Part shown: positions 42,185-51,780 of the stretch, piece after piece | Layout of the letters: each line of letters starts with the position of its first letter | Numbering within the stretch: position 1 is the stretch's first letter | The notes under the pieces: generated by a model | Told to the model about the DNA's origin: nothing | The model's database searches: none | The model's input: the letters and a program-made list of their open reading frames with translations, nothing else | Program-made: the position numbers and the translations under genes | NCBI RefSeq assembly: GCF_039982735.1 | Contig: NZ_JBDWXV010000011.1 | Span: forward strand, 372,001-436,000 | Direction: 5' to 3' | DNA length: 64,000 nucleotides | Source of the DNA: Saccharospirillum sp039982735 | Lineage (GTDB): Bacteria > Pseudomonadota > Gammaproteobacteria > Pseudomonadales > Natronospirillaceae

Positions 42185-42631
42185 ATGTCCGATCATCGTC
42201 TCGATATTCAGAATGTACTGGGCCAGATGCGGTCCATTCGCGAGCAGATGAACCCGCCTGCCAATAATGCCAACCGGCCAGACGGGCCGGGCTTCGCCAG
42301 CCAGTTGCAGCAGGCCCGGGAGCAGGCGAACCCGGCCGGGCAGGTGCAGGACAGCCTGGCACCACAGGGCATCAATGCGTTGCAAAGTACACCGCCAACC
42401 GAGGATGTGCCGTCCTTTGGCGATATGTTCAAATCGGCTATTGATACGGTGAATGGCAATCAGCAGGCGGCCAGTGGCATAGCAACCCGGTACGAAATGG
42501 GTGATCCGTCGGTTGACCTGCCCGAGGTGATGATCGCCTTGCAGAAATCCAGTGTTTCCTTTCAGGCGATGACCGAAGTGCGTAACAAGATGGTCGAAGC
42601 CTACAAAGAAATCATGAACATGCCGATCTGA
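42185..42631 (+). CDS. fliE: Flagellar hook-basal body protein FliE
   Basis: 148 aa, a little longer than typical (100-115). FliE links the MS ring to the rod. The C-terminal half carries the family core: FGDMFKSAIDTVNGNQQAAS, DPSVDLPEVMIALQKSSVSF and MTEVRNKMVEAYKEIMNMPI. The N-terminal 60 residues are Pro/Gln-rich and variable. I start at the second ATG (42185), 6 nt behind AGGGGA; the first ATG (42179) directly abuts that site. It opens the fliEFGHIJ operon. Confidence 0.94.
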   Translation: MSDHRLDIQNVLGQMRSIREQMNPPANNANRPDGPGFASQLQQAREQANPAGQVQDSLAPQGINALQSTPPTEDVPSFGDMFKSAIDTVNGNQQAASGIATRYEMGDPSVDLPEVMIALQKSSVSFQAMTEVRNKMVEAYKEIMNMPI

Positions 42632-42702
42632 ATCGCGTTGTTGTCTGGACGCATGATGACGGACTCCGGCTGCTGGAGTCAGGCTAACCAACAGGATAGA
42701 AC

Positions 42703-44478
42703 ATGACTGAAAACGTACCCGCCGCCACTGGAACGGCCATGGGCGGCCATTCGCAACGGGATGACAGCGCTTTGCCAAGCCGCTCGCGTGGTGAAGGTCG
42801 CGGTATGGCAGCGACTGAACGCTCGGACATGGTCGACGCGAACACCTCTGCAACCAGCCGGCTACACCCACTGGTACAGGGGTTCAATAAGCTGGGCATG
42901 ATGCGTCAGTTCGGCTTGTTGATCGGGCTGGCGGCCAGCATTGCGTTGGGCCTGGCGGTCGTGCTCTGGTCGCAAAAAGAAACCTACCGACCGCTGATGA
43001 ACAGCACGAACAGTTATGCCGCGGCCGATGTGATCGAAGTCTTGCAAGCCAATGCAGTGGATTTCGACATCGACCCCGCCAGTGGCGTTATTCTGGTTCG
43101 ACAGGGCGACTTGCACCAGGCCCGCCTGGCGATAGCCGGGGCTGGGCTGTCGGATGATCAGACGGTCGGTTATGAACTGCTCGATCAGGATCAGCCGCTC
43201 GGGACCAGTCAGTTCATGGAAAACACCCGCTATCTGCGCAGTCTGGAAGGTGAACTGGCACGCACCATTTCCTCGATCAATCAGGTTCGCACCGCCCGGG
43301 TTCACCTGGCAATACCGGAACGTTCTGTCTTTGTTCGCGACCAGCGACAGCCAACCGCTTCAGTCTTCGCCGACCTGTATGCCGGTGCCGAAATGGATCG
43401 GGACTCCGTCAACGCCATTCGCAACCTGGTAGCCGGTTCAATACCCGAACTGCAGCCGTCCAATGTATCAATTGTTGACCAGCGTGGTCGGCTTTTGTCT
43501 GACGATACCCAGACCGCCGCCGAAGAACTGACCGATCGGCAGTTTGCCTACACCCAGCGCGTTGAAGACCGCATGGTCAATGCTATCAACTCCATTCTCA
43601 GCCCGGTTGTGGGGAATCAGCAGTTTCGTGCGGAGGTGTCGGCCGACATTGATTTTACGCGGGTGGAGCAGGCTGAAGAATTGTACAACCCCGATCTGAT
43701 CGCCTTGCGCAGTGAACAAACCATCGACGAAGAGCGCACCGGCGAGGCCGAGGGTGACATCCCCGGGGCACTCAACAATCAGCCGCCGGGCCTGGCCGAA
43801 GCGCCCGAAGAGCTGGATGGAGAAGGCCAGCCGGTGCAGCCACCCACTTCTAGCCGCAGTGAGGCCACCCGTAATTATGAAGTTGACCGGACTCTCAGCT
43901 ACACTCAGTTCCAGCAGGGGCGTGTACGCCGTCTGACCGTTGCTGTGGTGGTAGACGATGTGATGCGTACTGACCCGGAGACCGGAGAAGCCGCCCGCGA
44001 GCCTTGGACTGAAGCGCAACTGCAGCAGTTACGCTTGCTGGTTCAGGATGCTGTGGGCTATGACCCGGCCCGGGGCGACAGTATTAACGTGATCAACTCC
44101 AGCTTCATGGGGACTGATGACGCCGTAGACGCACCTCAGTGGTACACTCAACCCTGGTTCTGGGACATCGCCAAACAGATTCTGGCCGGCCTGTTCGTCC
44201 TGATACTGGTGTTTGGCATTCTGCGCCCGGCGCTCAGAAATCTGATGAACCGGGGAGAAGCCGAGCAGGATGGGGACGATGACATGCTGGCCTCATTGGA
44301 TATGGACGAAGACTCCATCACCGACGACAAAGTCACCCTGAGCACGGTCGACGAGTATCAATTGCCGGGCCCGTCCGAAAGCTTTGAACGGCAACTGGAT
44401 GCCCTGCGCGGCTTGATAGCAGAAGACCCGGGTCGGGTCGCGCTGGTGCTGAAACGCTGGATTATGAGCAATGACTGA
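42703..44478 (+). CDS. fliF: Flagellar MS-ring protein FliF
   Basis: 591 aa. Two transmembrane helices: FGLLIGLAASIALGLAVVLW near residue 75 and ILAGLFVLILVFGILRPAL near 490. The periplasmic ring-building part includes YRPLMNSTNSYAAADVIEVL, GYELLDQDQPLGTSQFMEN and the ELARTISSINQVRTARVHLA stretch. A charged C-terminus (LPGPSESFERQLDALRGLI) binds FliG. The N-terminus has a ~60-residue extension before the first helix. The stop overlaps fliG by 8 nt. Confidence 0.96.
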   Translation: MTENVPAATGTAMGGHSQRDDSALPSRSRGEGRGMAATERSDMVDANTSATSRLHPLVQGFNKLGMMRQFGLLIGLAASIALGLAVVLWSQKETYRPLMNSTNSYAAADVIEVLQANAVDFDIDPASGVILVRQGDLHQARLAIAGAGLSDDQTVGYELLDQDQPLGTSQFMENTRYLRSLEGELARTISSINQVRTARVHLAIPERSVFVRDQRQPTASVFADLYAGAEMDRDSVNAIRNLVAGSIPELQPSNVSIVDQRGRLLSDDTQTAAEELTDRQFAYTQRVEDRMVNAINSILSPVVGNQQFRAEVSADIDFTRVEQAEELYNPDLIALRSEQTIDEERTGEAEGDIPGALNNQPPGLAEAPEELDGEGQPVQPPTSSRSEATRNYEVDRTLSYTQFQQGRVRRLTVAVVVDDVMRTDPETGEAAREPWTEAQLQQLRLLVQDAVGYDPARGDSINVINSSFMGTDDAVDAPQWYTQPWFWDIAKQILAGLFVLILVFGILRPALRNLMNRGEAEQDGDDDMLASLDMDEDSITDDKVTLSTVDEYQLPGPSESFERQLDALRGLIAEDPGRVALVLKRWIMSND

Positions 44479-45535
44479 ACAGAACCCGAATCTGCCGGTA
44501 CCCAAGCAGAACAGCAAAGAAGACGCCGAGCGCGCCCTGGATGGTATTCCCTGGCTTAACCGGGCAGCCATTCTGCTGATGAGTGTCGGTGAAGCCGACG
44601 CCGCTGAAGTGCTCAAACATCTTGGGCCAAAAGAAGTGCAGCGAGTCGGCACGGCGATGTCGGGTTTGTCTGAAGTCCGTCAGCAGCAACTGGAAGGGTC
44701 GGTCAGACTGTTCCTCGAAGAAGTGGGCGGTCAGACCAGTCTCGGCATTGGCGCCAATGATTACATTCGCAACATGCTGACCCAGGCACTCGGTTCCGAC
44801 AAAGCCTCGGGTCTGATTGACCGTATTCTTCTCGGTGGCAATACCACTGGCTTGGATACTCTGAAATGGATGGAGGCCCGGGCCGTGGCCGATATCATTC
44901 GTAACGAACACCCCCAGATCCAGGCCATTGTGATTGCTTATCTCGACCCGGATCAGTCGTCTGAGATTCTGGCCCAGTTCAGTGAAAAAGTCCGGCTCGA
45001 TATCATCATGCGCGTGGCGTCACTGGAGACAGTGCAACCAGCGGCGTTGTCGGAATTGAACTCCATCCTTGAGAAGCAGTTCTCGTCCAGTGCGGGTACC
45101 CAGGCCCAGTCTCTGGGTGGCGTGAAGACGGCGGCGGAGATCATGAACTTTCTGGAATCCAGCGTCGAAGCCGAGATCATGGATGGCATCAAAGAGGTCG
45201 ACGAAGACCTGGCGACCGAGATTGCCGATCTTATGTTCGTGTTCGACAACCTGTCCGAAGTCGACGACCGGGGCATTCAAACCTTGCTGCGCGAAATTGC
45301 CACCGACACACTCAAGGTTGCTCTGCGCGGTGCGGACCAGAATCTGCAGGAGAAAATTCTCGGCAATATGTCCAAGCGGGCTGCGGAGATACTCAAAGAC
45401 GATATGGAAGCCATGGGGCCGGTACGCTTGACCGATGTCGAATCGGCGCAAAAGGAAATTCTCAACATCGCCCGGCGCATGGCCGACTCCGGAGAGATCG
45501 TACTGGGTGGCTCCGCAGGCGATGCAATGGTATGA
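44471..45535 (+). CDS. fliG: Flagellar motor switch protein FliG
   Basis: 354 aa; rotor protein that contacts FliF and the stator. An N-terminal FliF-binding domain includes LNRAAILLMSVGEADAAEVL. The middle domain has EHPQIQAIVIAYLDPDQSSE, and the C-terminal torque helix includes LMFVFDNLSEVDDRGIQTLL with the charged residues that meet MotA. About 15 N-terminal residues precede the usual start. The next gene, fliH, begins 64 nt later. Confidence 0.96.
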   Translation: MTEQNPNLPVPKQNSKEDAERALDGIPWLNRAAILLMSVGEADAAEVLKHLGPKEVQRVGTAMSGLSEVRQQQLEGSVRLFLEEVGGQTSLGIGANDYIRNMLTQALGSDKASGLIDRILLGGNTTGLDTLKWMEARAVADIIRNEHPQIQAIVIAYLDPDQSSEILAQFSEKVRLDIIMRVASLETVQPAALSELNSILEKQFSSSAGTQAQSLGGVKTAAEIMNFLESSVEAEIMDGIKEVDEDLATEIADLMFVFDNLSEVDDRGIQTLLREIATDTLKVALRGADQNLQEKILGNMSKRAAEILKDDMEAMGPVRLTDVESAQKEILNIARRMADSGEIVLGGSAGDAMV

Positions 45536-45599
45536 CGCCCGGGTATGAGCGGAGCAACCCAGACGTTATTCACCCGGCGTTACCAGAAGGCCTGTCACG

Positions 45600-46925
45600 A
45601 TGATACCAAATAATGCCGGAGGGCCAACCAGAAGCGCAGCGGGATCGCCCAAAAAAGGCGCAACGGGCTACAAAGCGTCCGGACAGGAGGCCCCCAACGT
45701 TGAACCCTATCAATTGCCACGCTGGGATGCCCAGGGTAAACCGGTGCCCCAGCCCGGCGCTCGCCAGGCAGATACCAGTATCGTCGAAGACGTCCAGCCG
45801 GAGAGCCTGAGCCCTCCGACGGCAGAAGACATTCGCCAGATCCACGAAGACGCTTACAACGAAGGCTTTGAATCCGGCTTCGAACAGGGTATGAAGCAAG
45901 GTCAGGCTACCGGCCAGACGGAAGGTTACCAGGCCGGATACGACAGCGGTGAGCAGGAAGGCCTGAGTGTGGGCAATAAAGCGGGTATGCTGGCTGCTCA
46001 GCAAGAAGAAGCTGAACGCATCAACGCCGAGTTGGCGCCGCTGAGCGAGTTGTTTGAACAGATCAAAGCCGTGCTGGGGCAACAAACCGATGATCTCGAA
46101 TCGGGCCTGGTCGCGCTTGCGGCGCGCATTGCCCGCAACGTAATCGATGCCGAACTGACACTTCAACCTGAACACATTCAGGGCCTGGTGCATTCCGCCG
46201 TCCAGGCGCTGCCTAACGCGGACGAGCGCTTCACGCTGGAGATCAACCCCGAGGATGCTGCTTACGTGGAACCCATTGCCGAGCAGCACTGGAACCTGGT
46301 GCCCACACCCTCGATCAGCCGCGGTGGTTGTGTGATCCGCACTCGCTTCAGCTATGTGGATTACACCCTTGAACATCGCTATCGCCAGCAGGTCAGCAAC
46401 TTGCTGGCGCATGCCGGGCTTAGTGAACAACTGGCTGAAATGGAGTCACCCTGGCCCTTGCCGCCCGCGGAGCCGGAGGCCGAGCAGTCTACCGGAGCAG
46501 CGTTGGACGATGAAACGCCGACTGCCGAAACACAGCCTGGAGACGAAGCAGGGCCTTCCGCAGACGATTCGGCTGAACGCGAAGCGGACGGGTCAGTAGA
46601 TGACACTCCGCAGGCCGTTGTGGCGAATAACGAAGCGCCTGAATCGGTTGACAGCGCGCCCGCTCAAGATGACGTGTCAGAGTCTGACATCGATGATTCT
46701 GACACCCGTGTTGCAGGCACCTCAGAGCCTGCTGCCGTCGAATTGGATGCGGTCAAAGAGGCCGGTACCGAGCCGAAACGGCAAGCCTCGGAGGAGCTGG
46801 AGACGACTGGTGCAGCCGGGCAATCGGATGATGATATGCCTCAGACTGATCGGACCGGCGAACCCGATGACGATGACTCCCCCGGTCAGCAGCGCACTCC
46901 GGAACCTGATGGTAACGACCCATGA
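45600..46925 (+). CDS. fliH: Flagellar assembly protein FliH with long acidic tail
   Basis: 441 aa. FliH inhibits and places the export ATPase FliI. The central core shows IHEDAYNEGFESGFEQGMKQ, the GxxxG-type repeats GQATGQTEGYQAGYDSGEQEG (first 20 residues), then a globular C-terminal domain ending about residue 285 (IRTRFSYVDYTLEHRYRQQV). The last ~155 residues are a low-complexity, strongly acidic tail ending EPDGNDP. Common FliH has 230-270 aa. The stop overlaps fliI as ATGA. Confidence 0.92.
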   Translation: MIPNNAGGPTRSAAGSPKKGATGYKASGQEAPNVEPYQLPRWDAQGKPVPQPGARQADTSIVEDVQPESLSPPTAEDIRQIHEDAYNEGFESGFEQGMKQGQATGQTEGYQAGYDSGEQEGLSVGNKAGMLAAQQEEAERINAELAPLSELFEQIKAVLGQQTDDLESGLVALAARIARNVIDAELTLQPEHIQGLVHSAVQALPNADERFTLEINPEDAAYVEPIAEQHWNLVPTPSISRGGCVIRTRFSYVDYTLEHRYRQQVSNLLAHAGLSEQLAEMESPWPLPPAEPEAEQSTGAALDDETPTAETQPGDEAGPSADDSAEREADGSVDDTPQAVVANNEAPESVDSAPAQDDVSESDIDDSDTRVAGTSEPAAVELDAVKEAGTEPKRQASEELETTGAAGQSDDDMPQTDRTGEPDDDDSPGQQRTPEPDGNDP

Positions 46926-48313
46926 GTAAAAACCTGGGCCTGTTTCTCCAGGACTGTCAGCGCTGGATTCCCGAGCGCAGTCCGGTCATTGTTGAAGGCA
47001 AGCTGACCCGAATGGTGGGGCTCACGCTGGAAGCCATTGGCTTGAACGCCACCGTTGGTGAGCGGTGTCTGGTGATCGACCGGCAAAATCGGATCGAAGC
47101 GGAAGTGGTGGGTTTTCAGGACGACAAAGCCTTTTTGATGCCGGTACAACCCATTTCAGGGCTGCGTTCCGGTGCCCGGGTAGTGCCTCTGGAAAGTGCC
47201 AGTGAACTGGTGATTGGTGATGAACTGCTAGGTCGGGTCGTTAACGGCTTTGGCGAACCAATCGATGGCAAGGGGCCGCTCAGTTGCCGGGTGGAGCAAA
47301 GCCTGAACGGGGTGGTGATAAACCCCTTGCATCGACAGCCCATTCGCGAGCCGCTCGACGTCGGCATTCGCGCCATTAACGCCTTGCTGACGGTTGGTCG
47401 GGGCCAGCGCCTGGGCTTGTTTGCGGGTTCGGGTGTGGGCAAGTCGATGTTGCTGGGCATGATGACCCGCTTTACCACGGCTGACATTATCGTAGTCGGG
47501 CTGATCGGCGAACGCGGCCGGGAGGTCAAGGAATTCATCGAAGACATTCTTGGCGATGAGGGTCTGGCCCGCGCTGTCGTCGTGGCATCACCGGCCGATG
47601 ATGCGCCCCTGTTGCGATTGCGCGCGGCACAGTACACCACCAGCATTGCCGAGTTTTTTAGAGCCCAGGGCAAGAACGTTCTGATGCTGATGGATTCCCT
47701 GACCCGTTTTGCCCAGGCCCAGCGCGAAATCGCACTGGCCATCGGCGAACCACCGGCCACCAAAGGGTACCCGCCTTCGGTCTTTGCACGCATACCGCAA
47801 CTGGTCGAGCGAGCCGGTAATGCCGAGGCCGGTGGCGGATCGATCACCGCTTTCTATACTGTGCTGACCGAAGGGGATGATCAGCAGGATCCGGTTGCCG
47901 ATGCTTCCCGTGCCATTCTGGACGGCCACTTTGTGCTGAACCGGCGCCTGGCGGAAGAGGGCCATTACCCGGCCATCGATATCGAGCAAAGCATCAGCCG
48001 TGCGATGCCGCAAGTCGTATCAGCGGCTCATATGAAACAGGCGCAAACGCTCAAGCAGGTCTGGGCGCGGTACCATCAGAATCGGGACTTGATCGCCATT
48101 GGAGCCTATAATTCAGGGTCGGACAAAGACATCGATGAAGCGATACAACTGTTTCCGGTCGTTCGGGGTTTTTTGCAGCAGGGGTTAAACGAACAGGTGC
48201 GGTATCAGGAAAGCGTCGCCCAATTACAGTCGCTGTCACCCGGCCAGAATGCGCCAGCCCCCTCCGCGATGAAAAAAGGCCGGCCTCTGGCCCGGCCGCA
48301 GCGCACCCCGTAA
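46922..48313 (+). CDS. fliI: Flagellum-specific export ATPase FliI
   Basis: 463 aa, F1-beta-like ATPase of flagellar type III export. Walker A is GLFAGSGVGKSMLLGMM (about residue 164), followed by VGLIGERGREVKEFIEDIL, Walker B VLMLMDSLTRFAQAQREIAL and PPSVFARIPQLVERAG. The signature GSITAFYTVLTEGDD is present. It forms the FliH-FliI-FliJ complex below the export gate; fliJ follows 44 nt downstream. Confidence 0.97.
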   Translation: MSKNLGLFLQDCQRWIPERSPVIVEGKLTRMVGLTLEAIGLNATVGERCLVIDRQNRIEAEVVGFQDDKAFLMPVQPISGLRSGARVVPLESASELVIGDELLGRVVNGFGEPIDGKGPLSCRVEQSLNGVVINPLHRQPIREPLDVGIRAINALLTVGRGQRLGLFAGSGVGKSMLLGMMTRFTTADIIVVGLIGERGREVKEFIEDILGDEGLARAVVVASPADDAPLLRLRAAQYTTSIAEFFRAQGKNVLMLMDSLTRFAQAQREIALAIGEPPATKGYPPSVFARIPQLVERAGNAEAGGGSITAFYTVLTEGDDQQDPVADASRAILDGHFVLNRRLAEEGHYPAIDIEQSISRAMPQVVSAAHMKQAQTLKQVWARYHQNRDLIAIGAYNSGSDKDIDEAIQLFPVVRGFLQQGLNEQVRYQESVAQLQSLSPGQNAPAPSAMKKGRPLARPQRTP

Positions 48314-48357
48314 CGGTCGCGCAATGATCGCACCATGAACAAGGCAGGCAGTACGCC

Positions 48358-48807
48358 ATGAAACGTTCGCAGCGAATGCAATTGATCGAGAAGCTGGCCC
48401 GGCAGCGGGAAGACCAGGCCGCCCAGGCACTTGCCCAGACACGTCAGCGCCTGGAGCAGGAGCAGGCTCAACTGACTGAACTGGAAGGTTATCGGGGTGA
48501 ATACCTTGGCTACCTGGAAACCCAGGGCAGCGCGGGGCTGTCCATTGTGCAATGGCGTCGTACCCAGGGCTTTATCGATCAGTTGGGTGGCGTGATTGGT
48601 CAGCAGGAAGGGGTTATAAAACAATGGCAACGTCAGGAGCAGCAAGTGCTGATGCAATGGCAGAAGCTTTATCAGCGGCGCAAGAGTATTGGCCAACTGG
48701 TAGACAAACTCTCGTTGCAGGAAGTCATTGAGGCGGACAAACAAGAGCAAAAAGCACTGGATGAGTTGGTCGGGCAGATGGCGCAGCGCTCAGGACCGGG
48801 CCGATAA
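48358..48807 (+). CDS. fliJ: Flagellar export protein FliJ
   Basis: 149 aa, nearly all coiled coil (KLARQREDQAAQALAQTRQR, then KQEQKALDELVGQMAQR), as expected for the stalk-like FliJ that sits in the FliI hexamer and helps energise export. Identified by size, coiled-coil composition, the segment LIEKLARQREDQAAQALAQ and its place after fliI. It ends the fliE-fliJ run; a 171-nt gap separates it from the hsb genes. Confidence 0.9.
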   Translation: MKRSQRMQLIEKLARQREDQAAQALAQTRQRLEQEQAQLTELEGYRGEYLGYLETQGSAGLSIVQWRRTQGFIDQLGGVIGQQEGVIKQWQRQEQQVLMQWQKLYQRRKSIGQLVDKLSLQEVIEADKQEQKALDELVGQMAQRSGPGR

Positions 48808-48978
48808 CCCGGGAACGGCTTGCCAGCCCGCCCATGCAACCAGTAAAGTAACTGACAGCGGGCAAGATTGTCGGGAGGCGCTATCCTCTTTGGAGCCGTC
48901 TACACTATAGAATTAGGAACCGCCTACAAAAACAAAGGGCGCCCACCCCAGAGCCCAATACACCACAGAGGATTTACT

Positions 48979-49284
48979 ATGACAGTGTCGGCAATTCCCA
49001 GCGACAACGGGCGCGAAATGACCATCAAGATTACTGGCCGGTTTGATTTCAGTTCGCACCAGGAATTTCGCCAGATCTATGAGAACGCCTCGCCGGACAT
49101 CAAGGTGTATATTATCGACATGTGCGATGCCACCTATCTGGACAGCTCGGCGCTGGGCATGTTGCTGTTGCTTCGGGATCACGCCGGTGGCGACCATTCG
49201 GAAATCCGCATTATCAATTGCAATGAGGACGTTCGAAAGATTCTGACCATTTCCAATTTCGGACAGTTGTTCAGGATCGAATGA
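48979..49284 (+). CDS. hsbA: HsbA-like anti-sigma factor antagonist (STAS)
   Basis: 101 aa single STAS domain. The phosphorylatable Ser is in YLDSSALGMLLLLRDHAGG, preceded by VYIIDMCDATYLD. The ATG at 48979 follows AGAGGA at proper spacing; a longer frame upstream is ignored. In P. aeruginosa HsbA is switched by HsbR and acts on FlgM and the cyclase HsbD, linking swarming and biofilm. Here it lies inside the flagellar locus between fliJ and fliK. Its stop overlaps hsbR by 4 nt. Confidence 0.87.
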   Translation: MTVSAIPSDNGREMTIKITGRFDFSSHQEFRQIYENASPDIKVYIIDMCDATYLDSSALGMLLLLRDHAGGDHSEIRIINCNEDVRKILTISNFGQLFRIE

Positions 49285-51008
49285 TCACCCATTCGACTGC
49301 GCAACCTCAGGGTCAGGGGTTGCGGATTCTGATCGCAGATGACAATCAGTCCGACCGCATGATCCTGCAGGCCATCGTAAGGCGCGAGGGTCATGAAGTG
49401 CTGCTGGCTACCGATGGCCGTGAAGCCGTCGAACTGTTCAAACAGCACGCTCCCGACATCGTACTGATGGACGCCCTGATGCCGGTCATGAACGGGCTTG
49501 AAGCCAGCCGTGCGATCAAATCCCTGGCAGAGAGTGACCTGGTCCCCATCATCTTTCTCACCTCCTTGCAGGATGCCGAATCTCTGGCCGAATGCCTCGA
49601 CAGCGGCGGCGACGACTTTATGTCGAAGCCCTACAACCGGGTCATCCTCAAGGCAAAAATCAACGCCTTCAGCCGAATGCGGGCCATGCACGCCCAACTG
49701 CAACGCCATAACAGGCAAATGCTGCTGGAACAACAGGTTGCCAAAACCGTTTTTGACAACGTGGCACACTCCGGTTGTCTGAATCTGCCCAATATCCAGC
49801 ACTCCCTCTCGCCGATGGCGGTGTTTAATGGCGATACCGTTTTGGCCGAACGCAAACCCGACGGGGGCATGTTGCTGTTTCTGGGCGACTTCACCGGCCA
49901 TGGGTTGCCCGCAGCCATTGGTGCCATGCCGCTGGCGGAGATTTTCTATGGAATGACCTCCAAGGGTTTTTCGATGGAAGAGGTGTTGCGCGAGGTCAAC
50001 AGCAAGCTACGTAAAATACTACCGGTCGGGGTATTCTGTTGCGGTGCCATGGTGGAGCTGAATTTTCACAACAAGTCGGCCCGCGTCTGGGTGGGCGGTG
50101 TGCCCGATGTGTACCTCTACCGTGAGCAGAGTGGAACGGTAGAGCGGTTCGCCAGTGCGCACTTGCCGCTGGGCGTGCTCGACCCCTACGAGTTTGATCC
50201 GCACAGTCTGGATGTGGTGATGCACAACGGCGATCGGGTGTTTTTGTGGTCAGACGGCATTATCGAAAGCCGTAACCCAACCGACGACATGTTTGGTGAA
50301 GAGCGGCTCAATCAGGTGTTTTCCTGCACCGACCATCCGGACCGGATCTTTCAGGCGATTCTCGATCAGGTCGACCACTTTATGGGCGGTAGCGACCGGG
50401 ACGATGACATCACCCTGGTAACGGCCAAAATGGTCGATATCGAAGATATCGGCATGACCACCTACGAATCGAGCAAGGGCTCTATCGGCGGCCCGGTCAA
50501 CTGGACCCTGAGCCTGGCGCTGCACGAGCAAAGCCTGGCGGCATTTAACCCCCTGCCGCTGGTCATGAATCTGTTGATGGAAGTGGAGGGGCTGCGGCCG
50601 TTGGGGGGGCAGCTGTACACCCTGCTGGCTGAATTGTTCAGCAATGCACTGGAACATGGCGTACTGGAACTGGATTCCGGGTTGAAGACAGGCCCCCAGG
50701 GCTTCGGGCAGTATTATCTACAGCGCGAACAGGCGCTGGCATCGCTGTCGGATGGGAGTGTCCGGCTCACGCTGACCCATCGGCCGCTGGAAATTGGCGG
50801 CGAGCTGATCATGGAGGTCACGGATACCGGAAGCGGGTTCCCCTTTGCCGATTTCGGCGACGAACAACCAGAGTCCGACCCGCAACCCAGCGCTCAATGG
50901 GATTACAGCGGGCGTGGTATTACCCTGATCCGGCAATTAAGCGACGAACTGACCTATCTCGACGGCGGGCGGTCTGTCAGGGCCATCGTCCGCTGGCCTC
51001 GAAACTGA
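49281..51008 (+). CDS. hsbR: HsbR-like response regulator with PP2C and kinase domains
   Basis: 575 aa. Receiver domain (1-135) with Asp64 in IVLMDALMPVMNGL. A SpoIIE-type PP2C phosphatase (about 170-390) has LLFLGDFTGHGLPAAIGAMP and DDDITLVT. A C-terminal HATPase-like serine kinase has LLAELFSNALEHGV and GRGITLIRQL. This three-domain order equals HsbR (PA3346), which both phosphorylates and dephosphorylates HsbA depending on phosphorylation by HptB. Arranged hsbA-hsbR-hptB. Confidence 0.9.
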   Translation: MITHSTAQPQGQGLRILIADDNQSDRMILQAIVRREGHEVLLATDGREAVELFKQHAPDIVLMDALMPVMNGLEASRAIKSLAESDLVPIIFLTSLQDAESLAECLDSGGDDFMSKPYNRVILKAKINAFSRMRAMHAQLQRHNRQMLLEQQVAKTVFDNVAHSGCLNLPNIQHSLSPMAVFNGDTVLAERKPDGGMLLFLGDFTGHGLPAAIGAMPLAEIFYGMTSKGFSMEEVLREVNSKLRKILPVGVFCCGAMVELNFHNKSARVWVGGVPDVYLYREQSGTVERFASAHLPLGVLDPYEFDPHSLDVVMHNGDRVFLWSDGIIESRNPTDDMFGEERLNQVFSCTDHPDRIFQAILDQVDHFMGGSDRDDDITLVTAKMVDIEDIGMTTYESSKGSIGGPVNWTLSLALHEQSLAAFNPLPLVMNLLMEVEGLRPLGGQLYTLLAELFSNALEHGVLELDSGLKTGPQGFGQYYLQREQALASLSDGSVRLTLTHRPLEIGGELIMEVTDTGSGFPFADFGDEQPESDPQPSAQWDYSGRGITLIRQLSDELTYLDGGRSVRAIVRWPRN

Positions 51009-51168
51009 GCATTTGCGCAGAGGTTTCTGGCTCATTTCTGTTACCTTGCCAGACGGCTAGATAGACCGGCTGTAAAACTCAGCCGATAACGCCTATTATG
51101 AATGTCAGTAACCGACTTACGGAGCCCCAGGGACGGTGCACAACTCAATCACCCAACGCGAGGCTGCC

Positions 51169-51534
51169 ATGTCTGATTCCGATACCCCAACTCAGATAGA
51201 CGATCATCTGGATGTGACTATATTGGGTGAGTTGCAGACGCTGCTCGAAGACGATTTTCCGGATCTGATCGACACCTTTCTGAGCGACGCCCGGGTGCGC
51301 GTCCGTGAGCTGGTGCGCACCGTTGATTCCGGCGTTGCGGAAGACATTCGTCAGTCTGCGCACAGTTTCAAAGGCAGTACGCTTAATGTCGGGGCCAAGC
51401 AATTGTCCAGCCTGTGTCGGGAGCTTGAAGACCTGGCTCGCTCCGGCCGAACCCAGGGATCAAAAGGCCTGGTCGACCGGATTGAAGTCGAGCTGAATCA
51501 GGTCGAAAAACTGATGCGCGATTCGTATCTGTAG
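51169..51534 (+). CDS. hptB: HptB-like histidine phosphotransfer protein
   Basis: 121 aa Hpt domain. Phosphoacceptor His65 in IRQSAHSFKGSTLNVGA, preceded by DDFPDLIDTFLSDARVRVREL. HptB passes phosphate from hybrid kinases to HsbR. GAGG (51160-51163) stands 5 nt before the ATG; a further upstream GTG is in frame but less likely. It lies 160 nt behind hsbR and 247 nt before fliK. Confidence 0.87.
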   Translation: MSDSDTPTQIDDHLDVTILGELQTLLEDDFPDLIDTFLSDARVRVRELVRTVDSGVAEDIRQSAHSFKGSTLNVGAKQLSSLCRELEDLARSGRTQGSKGLVDRIEVELNQVEKLMRDSYL

Positions 51535-51554
51535 ATTTAGTGAGGTCAGTCGCT

Positions 51555-51570
51555 AGGCACTGCAGTTGTA
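51555..51570 (+). promoter_or_regulatory. Weak sigma-54-like sequence before fliK
   Basis: AGGCACTGCAGTTGTA keeps GGCAC and TTG at correct spacing, but the -12 GC is GT. It lies in the only sizeable gap (247 bp) between hptB and fliK, hence is worth noting though not convincing alone. Confidence 0.25.
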
Positions 51571-51780
51571 CACTGTTGTTCTAACCACTCCAGTTATACC
51601 TTCTGGAATAAGCCGTTATTCAGGCCGGTCGCAGTATAGGGTCGATGGACATTGGTCATCATAGCAGTCCTGAGATTCTTTCATTCCCACCCTCTGCCCG
51701 CTCGATGCAACCTGCTTTTCACCTGAATGGCCCGGGCTTTGCAAATGGTCCAGAACACCTTTTACGTCGGAAATGGCACC

